Assembly: GCA_027064265.1 (NCBI GenBank)
Contig: JAMOQA010000595.1
Span: 1 to 5,133 of the forward strand
DNA: 5,133 bases
Direction of reading: 5' to 3'
Origin: Acidobacteriota bacterium
GTDB lineage: Bacteria; Acidobacteriota; Polarisedimenticolia; J045
Position 1 is the stretch's first letter. Every line of letters starts with the position of its first letter. Shown in pieces: positions 1 to 4,293 of this stretch. The notes under the pieces were generated by a model, which was not told where the DNA came from, searched no databases, and worked only from the letters and a program-made list of their open reading frames with translations. A program made the translations under genes and the position numbers.

Positions 1-386
1 CGGTTCTCGACCACCGGCGTGACGGCGAACAGGTCGGGGTCCCCCTCGAGGCGCGCGACGAGCGTCTCGATCATCCCTTCTCCCGGTTCCATGTCGGTGT
101 TCAGGAAGAGAAGGAAGCGTCCGCGGGCCGCCGCCGCTCCCGCGTTGCACGTGGAGGAGAAGCCTCCCCAGGTGTCCTTGCGGATCAGCCGGGCGGGCGG
201 GCCGGCCGCCGCCACCGCGGCCGCGGTCTCTTCCCGGAAGAGGGGAGAGGCATCGTCGACGACCAGGACTTCCGCCTCGCCGGGGACGTTCCGGGCCTCG
301 CGGACCACCGTCGGCAGGTGCCGGACGAGGACCGGGGCTCCGTTGTAGCTCGGCAGGATCACCGACACCCGGGGTTCACCCGGCAT
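1..386 (-). CDS. Family 2 glycosyltransferase, N-terminal part (runs off left edge)
   Basis: Reading the minus strand from the ATG at 386-384 gives 128 codons that stay open to the window edge, so the C-terminus is missing. The protein begins MPGEPRVSVILPSYNG, the usual opening beta strand of a GT-A fold family 2 glycosyltransferase. It continues with VVDDAS (Asp44-Asp45, nucleotide binding), CNAGAAAARG (residues 80-89), and FLNTDM with the NTD metal/nucleotide-sugar motif at 96-98. Family members transfer a sugar from a nucleotide-activated donor, usually for polysaccharide, O-antigen or protein glycosylation, on the cytoplasmic side of the membrane. Donor and acceptor cannot be told from this part. 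The start is supported by GGAGG (complement of 392-396) five bases upstream and by the motif beginning right after it. The gene is divergent from the DUF2270 gene across 97 bp. The family call is firm; specificity is unknown. Confidence 0.92.
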   Translation of the reverse strand, partial: MPGEPRVSVILPSYNGAPVLVRHLPTVVREARNVPGEAEVLVVDDASPLFREETAAAVAAAGPPARLIRKDTWGGFSSTCNAGAAAARGRFLLFLNTDMEPGEGMIETLVARLEGDPDLFAVTPVVEN

Positions 387-390
387 CTTG

Positions 391-399
391 CCCTCCCTT
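391..399 (-). promoter_or_regulatory. Ribosome binding site of the glycosyltransferase
   Basis: The minus strand reads AAGGGAGGG here, with GGAGG ending five bases before the ATG at 386. It fixes the start of the left-edge glycosyltransferase. I could not identify a convincing -35/-10 pair for either divergent gene in the 97-bp gap 387-483. Confidence 0.7.
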
Positions 400-469
400 C
401 GGGCCGTCCCGTTTCGTCCCGGGATGGGCCATCATGGTAGCGTGCCGCCGGTGCCCGCCGGGCCGGCGC

Positions 470-475
470 AGGAGG
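470..475 (+). promoter_or_regulatory. Ribosome binding site deciding the DUF2270 start
   Basis: A perfect AGGAGG lies eight bases before the ATG at 484. The open frame reaches back to a TTG at 388, but the 32 extra residues are Pro/Gly-rich without family character. This site therefore selects 484 as the start. Confidence 0.8.
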
Positions 476-483
476 TGCGCCCC

Positions 484-1194
484 ATGGTCGAGTCCCCGCG
501 AGACGCCGCCGCGGAGTTCGAGTCCACCCCCCTGACGCGCCCGGAGTACATCCAGGCGGTCGTGCACTTCTACCGGGGCGAGATCTACCGTTCCAACGTG
601 TGGCGCCGCCGGCTGGACGCGACCACGAACTGGGCGGTCGTCACGACCGCGGCGGTTCTCACGTTCACGTTCTCCTCGCCCGAGACGACCCATCTCCTGC
701 TGGTCCTGTGCAACTTCGTCGTGCTCGCCTTCCTCTTCATCGAGGCCCGCCGGTTCCGGTACTTTTCCGTCTACCGGGCCCGGGTCCGCATGCTCGAGGA
801 GAACTTCCTGCTCCCGATCCTCACCCGCCAGCTCGTCTCTCCCATCGAGGGGTGGCGGGAGCTGGTGGCGCAGGACCTCGAGCAACCGAAGTTCAAGAAC
901 ACGTTGCTCGAGGCACTGGCCCTGCGCGTGCGGTACAACTACTTCTGGATCTTCTCGTTCATCGGCAGCGCGTGGTTGCTCAAGGTGTGGTTGCACCCGG
1001 TTCCCGCCCGCACGTGGCGGGAGATGTACGGGCACATGGCGGTTCCACCGCTTCCCGCCTGGGCGGTCCTCGGCGTCGGAGCCCTCTTCTTCGCCGCCGT
1101 GTGGATCCTCTTCCTGGTGGCGGGGCGGATCTCGGCGATGACCGAGGACGAGGTGCGCGGGATCGACGCGGAACGGGACCGATGGCGGATCTGA
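484..1194 (+). CDS. DUF2270-type integral membrane protein
   Basis: This 236-residue protein looks like the DUF2270 (COG4291-type) predicted membrane proteins, whose biochemical function is not known to me. A soluble N-terminus leads to the conserved-looking block LTRPEYIQAVVHFYRGEI (residues 18-34), then W40 and RRLDATTNWAVVTTAA (42-57), and FIEARRFRYF (85-94) followed by VRMLEENFLLPIL (101-113). I see four hydrophobic segments, at about 50-65, 70-87, 153-170 and 191-213. They suggest two membrane hairpins separated by a cytoplasmic helical region (about 88-150), with a charged tail after 214. The length is normal for the family as I know it. The sulfatase-like lipoprotein begins 25 bp downstream on the same strand with its own ribosome site, so the two are probably co-transcribed. 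The ATG at 484 is chosen for the AGGAGG eight bases upstream. Family assignment is from remembered motifs, not a search. Confidence 0.88.
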   Translation: MVESPRDAAAEFESTPLTRPEYIQAVVHFYRGEIYRSNVWRRRLDATTNWAVVTTAAVLTFTFSSPETTHLLLVLCNFVVLAFLFIEARRFRYFSVYRARVRMLEENFLLPILTRQLVSPIEGWRELVAQDLEQPKFKNTLLEALALRVRYNYFWIFSFIGSAWLLKVWLHPVPARTWREMYGHMAVPPLPAWAVLGVGALFFAAVWILFLVAGRISAMTEDEVRGIDAERDRWRI

Positions 1195-1219
1195 CGGGCA
1201 GCCCGGGCGGGAGGACGTG

Positions 1220-2578
1220 GTGAGCAGAGCGAGTCGAAACCGGGTCGGAAGCATCGCGTTGCTGGCAGCCACGGTCTTCCTCCTGGCAGCCTGCGGGGGC
1301 GGGCGAACTCCCGGAGGGGCGGCCAGGGGGAGCGGAATCCCGGGGGTCCTGCCCCCGCGCCCGAACATCGTGATCATCCTGGTCGACACCCTCCGGGCCG
1401 ACGCCGTCGGTTTCGGCGGGGCCGAGCGGGACACGAGTCCCCGCCTCGACGCGTGGGCGCGGCGGGGAGTCGTCTTCGACGAGGCGACGACGCCGGCGGG
1501 GTGGACCCGCACCGCCGTCGTCAGCCTGTTCACCGGCCTCTACCCGGCCGCCCACGGGGTCCAGGACAAGGACCACGTGGCGCCGGAGTCCCTCCTGATG
1601 CTCGCTGAAGTCCTTCACGGGGCCGGCTGGCACACGGCGGCGTTCGTCAGCAACTTCGCGGTCGCGGCCCGGTTCGGCACCGGCCAGGGGTTCGACACGT
1701 TCCGGTTTTTCGACAAGAAGGAGGCGCCCCCGGGCACACCGCGGAAGCTGAACTACCTGCCGATCGAGTACATGGACCCGGAGGTCCGGGCCTTCCTCGA
1801 ACACCCCCCGCGGGAGCCGTTCTTCGCCTACGTGCACACGACCGACCCCCACTACCCGTACCTCCCGCCCCCGGAGTACCTCCGGTGGGGGACCGATCCC
1901 CGGGCCCGCTACGACGGCGAGGTGCTGTACACCGATCGCTACGTCGGGGAATGGCTCGACGCGATGGAGCGGTCGGGCGTCCTCGGGCGGACGATCGTCG
2001 TCTTCACCGCCGATCACGGGGAGGAGTTCCACGAGCACGGGGGGACCGGGCACGGGATCACCGTCTTCGAGGAATGCGTCCGGGTGCCCCTCGTCGTCTG
2101 GGCTCCCGGCCTCTCCCCCGGCCGGCGCCGGGCGCTCGTCTCCCTCGTGGACGTGCCCCCGACGCTGCTCGAGGCGGCCCACGTCACCGCGCCCGCCGGC
2201 TTCGCGGCCGAGGGCCGTTCCCTCTGGCCGATGATCGTCGGCGGGGACCCGGAGCGGGGCTGGAACTGGAACTACTCCGAGCTGGTCTACCCGAGCAAGG
2301 GGATCGCCTTCACGTACCGGGAGGGGGACGACAAGGTCGTGCACATCGTGCGGGACAAGCTGGGAAGGACCGACTGGACCGGGCTCTACGACGTCGCCCG
2401 GGACAGGTTCGAGCAGCGGAACCTGGCCTCCCGGCGCCCGGAACGTCTCCGCGAAATGAGGGACAAGCTGCGGGCCGTCCGGCAGGAACACCAGCGGGAG
2501 GCCCGGGCCGTGGCCAACCCGCAGCCCCTGGACGAGGAAGCCGTGGAGCAGCTCCGCAGCCTCGGGTACGTGGACTAG
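1220..2578 (+). CDS. Sulfatase-superfamily lipoprotein with Thr at the nucleophile position
   Basis: The 452-residue protein starts with a lipoprotein signal peptide: a basic N-terminus, a hydrophobic stretch, then the lipobox LAAC with Cys25. The mature protein should be membrane-anchored outside the cytoplasm. The alkaline-phosphatase/sulfatase fold follows: PNIVIILVDTLRAD (metal Asp56), WTRTAVVSLFTGLYP (95-109), HTTDPHYPY (206-214), TADHGEEFHEHG (263-274; Asp265, His266), GHG with His278, and VRVPLVVWAPG (288-298). It ends LRSLGYVD, an ending common in this class. Canonical sulfatases carry Cys/Ser-x-Pro-x-Arg at the nucleophile. Here the aligned residues are Thr96-Arg-Thr-Ala-Val, so formylglycine cannot form there. 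Thr nucleophiles are known in LtaS- and EptA-type transferases of the same superfamily, so phosphoester or phosphotransfer chemistry is possible; the substrate is unknown. GTG codons occur at 1217 and 1220; GGAGG at 1210-1214 is better spaced for 1220. It probably shares an operon with the DUF2270 gene. Confidence 0.9.
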   Translation: MSRASRNRVGSIALLAATVFLLAACGGGRTPGGAARGSGIPGVLPPRPNIVIILVDTLRADAVGFGGAERDTSPRLDAWARRGVVFDEATTPAGWTRTAVVSLFTGLYPAAHGVQDKDHVAPESLLMLAEVLHGAGWHTAAFVSNFAVAARFGTGQGFDTFRFFDKKEAPPGTPRKLNYLPIEYMDPEVRAFLEHPPREPFFAYVHTTDPHYPYLPPPEYLRWGTDPRARYDGEVLYTDRYVGEWLDAMERSGVLGRTIVVFTADHGEEFHEHGGTGHGITVFEECVRVPLVVWAPGLSPGRRRALVSLVDVPPTLLEAAHVTAPAGFAAEGRSLWPMIVGGDPERGWNWNYSELVYPSKGIAFTYREGDDKVVHIVRDKLGRTDWTGLYDVARDRFEQRNLASRRPERLREMRDKLRAVRQEHQREARAVANPQPLDEEAVEQLRSLGYVD

Positions 2579-2619
2579 CTCGGCTACGCCTCGCCAAGCC
2601 GGAAGCGGGGCTTCCCGCG

Positions 2620-2646
2620 GCCGGACGCTCCACCGGAGCGTCCGGC
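2620..2646. terminator. 12-bp perfect hairpin, repeat copy 1
   Basis: GCCGGACGCTCC (2620-2631), a three-base ACC spacer and GGAGCGTCCGGC (2635-2646) form a perfect GC-rich stem. It lies 41 bases past the sulfatase-like stop and also downstream of the convergent tRNA-Gln gene, so it could end or slow transcription from both sides. Neither strand has a real U-tract (CAATCCGTTTGG follows on the plus strand), so intrinsic termination is only inferred. The stem is certain; its function is not. Confidence 0.5.
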
Positions 2647-2698
2647 AATCCGTTTGGCTCGGCTACGCCTCGCCAAGCCGGAAGCGGGGCTTCCCGCG

Positions 2699-2725
2699 GC
2701 CGGACGCTCCACCGGAGCGTCCGGC
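2699..2725. terminator. 12-bp perfect hairpin, repeat copy 2
   Basis: This is the second copy of the stem, exactly 79 bases after the first: GCCGGACGCTCC, spacer ACC, GGAGCGTCCGGC. It is the first of the two strong stems met by transcription leaving tRNA-Gln(UUG). There is no U-tract. The truncated third repeat unit stops before this part, so the array has two strong stems, not three. The two identical arms could also pair with each other across copies. Confidence 0.5.
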
Positions 2726-2771
2726 AATCCGTTTGGCTCGGCTACGCCTCGCCAAGCCGGAAGCGGGGCCC

Positions 2772-2845
2772 TGGCTGGGGAGCAGGGATTCGAACCCCGA
2801 TGACCGGATCCAAAGTCCGGTGTCCTGCCATTGGACGACTCCCCA
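2772..2845 (-). tRNA. tRNA-Gln (anticodon UUG)
   Basis: The minus strand folds into a complete cloverleaf of 74 nt including an encoded CCA (2772-2774). The acceptor stem is TGGGGAG/CTCCCCA with the U1-A72 pair typical of bacterial tRNA-Gln and discriminator G73. The D-arm reads GTCC-AATGGCA-GGAC, and the T-arm contains GGTTCGAATCC. The anticodon stem is CCGGA/TCCGG and the loop CTTTGGA, giving anticodon TTG (plus-strand 2811-2813), which reads CAA and by wobble CAG. It is downstream of a second tRNA-Gln on the same strand and has a plausible promoter of its own at 2874-2901. The 79-bp repeat array begins two bases past its CCA. Confidence 0.97.
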
Positions 2846-2873
2846 GCAACCGTGCCGGGCGCGGCTCCGCCAG

Positions 2874-2901
2874 ATTATGCCTCGATCCGGGACCCGGTGA
2901 A
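2874..2901 (-). promoter_or_regulatory. Probable promoter of tRNA-Gln(UUG)
   Basis: On the minus strand TTCACC (2901-2896), a 16-bp spacer and CATAAT (2879-2874) resemble a sigma-70 promoter. The -10 matches five of six bases of TATAAT and the -35 four of six of TTGACA. CATAAT stands out in this GC-rich sequence. Start of transcription would be near 2867, leaving a leader of about 22 bases. The spacer is one base short of optimum, and read-through from the upstream tRNA-Gln could also contribute. Confidence 0.6.
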
Positions 2902-2951
2902 GTGTGGTGCGGAGGGGCTGGTTGCGAGACGGGCTCCCCGCCCGGGGGGGG

Positions 2952-3025
2952 TGGCTGGGGAGCAGGGATTCGAACCCCGATTCTGCGGTCCAGAGCCGCA
3001 TGTCCTGCCATTGGACGACTCCCCA
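2952..3025 (-). tRNA. tRNA-Gln (anticodon CUG)
   Basis: This is a complete 74-nt cloverleaf on the minus strand with encoded CCA (2952-2954), U1-A72, discriminator G73, and the same acceptor stem, D-arm and T-arm as the tRNA at 2772-2845. Only the anticodon arm differs: stem TGCGG/CCGCA and loop CTCTGGA, giving anticodon CTG (plus-strand 2991-2993), which reads CAG. Corresponding bases of the two genes are exactly 180 apart. A run of eight C follows directly after the CCA on the RNA strand (2951-2944), then GC-rich self-complementary sequence (CGGGC-GGGGA-GCCCG) without a U-tract, possibly a weak processing or pause structure. Confidence 0.97.
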
Positions 3026-3042
3026 GCAGCGGAGCGATGCAA

Positions 3043-3071
3043 AGGGTACGGACGGAACGGGCGGTCGTCAA
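3043..3071 (-). promoter_or_regulatory. Promoter of tRNA-Gln(CUG), overlapping the rhodanese stop
   Basis: On the minus strand TTGACG (3071-3066), a 17-bp spacer and TACCCT (3048-3043) form a sigma-70-like promoter with a five-of-six -35. Transcription should start near 3036, about 11 bases before the mature tRNA end. The TGA inside TTGACG is the stop codon of the rhodanese gene (3070-3068), so the coding end and the tRNA promoter share bases. The -10 is weaker than that of the tRNA-Ala promoter. Confidence 0.65.
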
Positions 3072-4000
3072 GGCGCCGCGGGCTGCCGGGCAGGAGGTTC
3101 CGCGCTGGCCCCGGGGAGGAAAGTCCAGGACTGGTACCGGTCGAAGCCTCCCGGGTAGACGCGCACGAGGCGGATACCGAGGACGCGCTCCAGGAGGAAC
3201 CAGGCCCCGGTCCCGGATAGCAGGTCGTCACCGAGCACGATGAGCTCGGTCTCCGGCCACGCGCCCGCCATCTCGACCTCCCGGGCGAGGAGGGCGCGGT
3301 CGACGGTGCCCTCCGGGGACAGGACCGGCGGCAGGGGAATGCGCAGGCTGCCGGGGATCCCCCCGGGTGCCTCCTCGGCGCGGACGTCGACGATGGCCGT
3401 TTCCGGGCTGGCCGTGGCCCGGCGCAGGTCCTCGAGGGCCGCGTAGGCGGGCGGCCGGGCGGGAAAGCGGGGAGGCGACCCGGGCCGGACCGGGACGAAC
3501 CGGGGCGTGACCAGGCGGCCACGGGCCCGGTGCCAGGCGCCGATCCCGCCCTCGAGGACATGGCAGTCCTCGTGGTTCGCGAGGGCCAGCACCCAGCAGA
3601 GCGCGGCAGCCCGGGAGAACCCGCGGGGGGAACCCTCGTCCACGACCACCACCGGGAGCCCGGGGCGGATCCCCGCGTCGACGAGCAGTTGCCCGAGCCG
3701 GTCGCGGACCGCCGGGTCGAGGCCGTCGTCGGGTATCCGGCCCAGTTCCTCGCAGGGCAGGCTGATGGCTCCCGGGAGATGGCCGGCCTCGTAGTCCCCG
3801 GTCCGGCGCGTATCGATCACGAGGGGCGGGTCCTTCCGCCGGAGGTGTTCGCGGAGCACCGTGGCGGGCACGAGGGGCTCGAGGGTCGGCAGCGCGGGGG
3901 GGGGCGCCTTTTCGCGGCGGCAGGAGATCCCCGTGCCCGCCAGCAGGACGGCAAGGAGCACGACCATCCAGCGATCGCTTCGTGCGGGTCGTCCCGTCAT
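3068..4000 (-). CDS. Tandem-rhodanese lipoprotein lacking the catalytic cysteine
   Basis: The 310-residue protein has a signal sequence (WMVVLLAVLLAGTGISC) ending in a lipobox-like GISC with Cys27; Gly at -3 is atypical but tolerated in some lipoproteins. A Pro-rich linker precedes two rhodanese-like domains. Domain 1 (about 40-165) has VIDTRRTGDYEAGHLPGAI (61-79), VVVVDEG (117-123), HEDCHVLEGGIGAW (143-156). Domain 2 (about 185-300) has AIVDVR (202-207), GIPGSLRIPLP (214-224), and ends VYPGGFDRYQSW. Two-domain thiosulfate or mercaptopyruvate sulfurtransferases normally carry the catalytic Cys in the domain 2 loop after a strand like VVVYC. Here the matching stretch is LIVLGDDLLSGTG (253-265), and there is no Cys after residue 146. 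C135 and C146 lie outside the domain 1 loop. It is probably a binding or structural protein, not a sulfurtransferase. The ATG at 4000 is chosen because the signal peptide starts there; upstream codons run into the tRNA-Ala region. Its ribosome site is weak (GGGAAGAG). Confidence 0.9.
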   Translation of the reverse strand: MTGRPARSDRWMVVLLAVLLAGTGISCRREKAPPPALPTLEPLVPATVLREHLRRKDPPLVIDTRRTGDYEAGHLPGAISLPCEELGRIPDDGLDPAVRDRLGQLLVDAGIRPGLPVVVVDEGSPRGFSRAAALCWVLALANHEDCHVLEGGIGAWHRARGRLVTPRFVPVRPGSPPRFPARPPAYAALEDLRRATASPETAIVDVRAEEAPGGIPGSLRIPLPPVLSPEGTVDRALLAREVEMAGAWPETELIVLGDDLLSGTGAWFLLERVLGIRLVRVYPGGFDRYQSWTFLPGASAEPPARQPAAP

Positions 4001-4061
4001 CTCGCTCTTCCCGGGCCCCCTCGGCCACGTTCGGTCCCGGAAGGGGACCTGTCCAGCCGCG

Positions 4062-4090
4062 TTGACAGGGGTCCGGGCGGCGGCTAGGAT
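4062..4090 (+). promoter_or_regulatory. Strong sigma-70 promoter of tRNA-Ala
   Basis: A perfect TTGACA (4062-4067), a 17-bp spacer and TAGGAT (4085-4090, four of six against TATAAT) lie upstream of tRNA-Ala. Transcription should start near 4097, giving a leader of about 20 bases. The stretch after the -10 (TCCCCGCGCC) is a GC-rich discriminator, a hallmark of growth-rate and stringently controlled stable-RNA promoters in well-studied bacteria. Control here is inferred. The site sits in the divergent gap between the rhodanese start (4000) and the tRNA. Confidence 0.85.
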
Positions 4091-4117
4091 TCCCCGCGCC
4101 CGGAACTCCGGGGAGAT

Positions 4118-4193
4118 GGGGCCGTAGCTCAGCTGGGAGAGCGCGTGACTGGCAGTCACGAGGTCAGGGGTTCGATCCCCCTCGGCTCCACCA
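4118..4193 (+). tRNA. tRNA-Ala (anticodon GGC)
   Basis: This is a full 76-nt cloverleaf with encoded CCA (4191-4193) and discriminator A73. The acceptor stem GGGGCCG/CGGCTCC contains the G3-U70 wobble pair that is the main identity element for alanyl-tRNA synthetase. The D-arm is GCTC/GAGC, the anticodon stem CGTGA/TCACG with loop CTGGCAG gives anticodon GGC (4151-4153), and the T-arm is AGGGG-TTCGATC-CCCCT. It reads GCC and by wobble is limited to GCC/GCU, fitting a GC-rich genome in which GCC is frequent. It stands alone, with its own promoter and a hairpin downstream. Confidence 0.98.
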
Positions 4194-4237
4194 GGTCTCC
4201 CGGGGACGATCCCGGGGCAGCCCGAGGCAGGAACCCG

Positions 4238-4270
4238 CGCCGCGGCCCCGGCCGCGGCGGTTTCCGTTTT
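4238..4270 (+). terminator. Probable intrinsic terminator of tRNA-Ala
   Basis: CGCCGCGGC (4238-4246) pairs with GCCGCGGCG (4251-4259) in a perfect 9-bp GC stem with a four-base loop, followed by TTTCCGTTTT (4261-4270). The interrupted U-tract makes it a reasonable intrinsic terminator 45 bases after the tRNA CCA. A second, shorter stem directly after the tRNA (CCCGGG 4199-4204 with CCCGGG 4211-4216) may help processing. The next gene's ATG is only 24 bases past the T-run. Confidence 0.6.
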
Positions 4271-4293
4271 CGGGCCCGGGGGAGATCGACTGG

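Larger units (their letters stand above)
2579..2769. repeat. 79-bp perfect tandem repeat, 2.4 copies
   Basis: Copies lie at 2579-2657, 2658-2736 and 2737-2769 (first 33 bases only), each beginning CTCGGCTACGCCTCGCC. The two full copies are identical over all 79 bases, and the partial copy matches until it stops at GAAGCGGGGC. The array starts on the base after the sulfatase-like gene's TAG and ends two bases short of the tRNA-Gln(UUG) CCA end, so it fills the gap between two convergent genes. Each unit contains an imperfect hairpin (GGCTCGGC with GCCAAGCC, one C-A mismatch), a short perfect one (GGAAGC-GGG-GCTTCC) and a perfect 12-bp hairpin. Perfect identity implies recent duplication or homogenisation. 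Unit boundaries are arbitrary in a tandem array. It may be an intergenic palindromic element of the REP/BIME kind or a transcription-terminating spacer; I do not recognise the family. Confidence 0.93.

Noticed and set aside
388..483. N-terminal extension of the DUF2270 protein from a TTG at 388
   Set aside because: No ribosome site serves it, the 32 residues have no family character, and AGGAGG at 470-475 fits the ATG at 484.
376..1533. Long minus-strand open frame opposite the DUF2270 gene and the start of the sulfatase-like gene
   Set aside because: Its translation is Arg/Pro/Gly-rich without family motifs and it lies antisense to two well-supported genes. Long empty frames are expected at this GC content.
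980..2491. 503-residue minus-strand open frame opposite the sulfatase-like gene
   Set aside because: The sequence is low in character and antisense to clear metal-site motifs. It is a shadow of the real gene.
2579..2769. CRISPR array
   Set aside because: The repeats are head-to-tail with no spacers, 79 bp long, only 2.4 copies, and no cas gene is nearby.
2579..2845. Integrated element with tRNA-Gln as attachment site
   Set aside because: There is no integrase and no duplicated tRNA 3' end at the far side; the second tRNA-Gln is a complete gene with its own anticodon arm.
1885..3243. Plus-strand open frame crossing the sulfatase-like gene end, the repeats and both tRNAs
   Set aside because: It reads through two tRNA genes and repeat DNA, is Arg/Gly-rich, and has no recognisable domain.
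4033..4049. Small inverted repeat GGTCCC/GGGACC in the rhodanese leader
   Set aside because: A 6-bp stem in DNA this GC-rich is expected by chance and nothing else suggests an operator.
3530..4087. 185-residue plus-strand open frame opposite the rhodanese gene
   Set aside because: It is antisense to two recognisable rhodanese domains and overlaps the tRNA-Ala promoter region, with no motif of its own.
4001..4159. Upstream extension of the rhodanese frame to 4159
   Set aside because: It would start inside tRNA-Ala and cross that gene's promoter. The signal peptide clearly begins at 4000.
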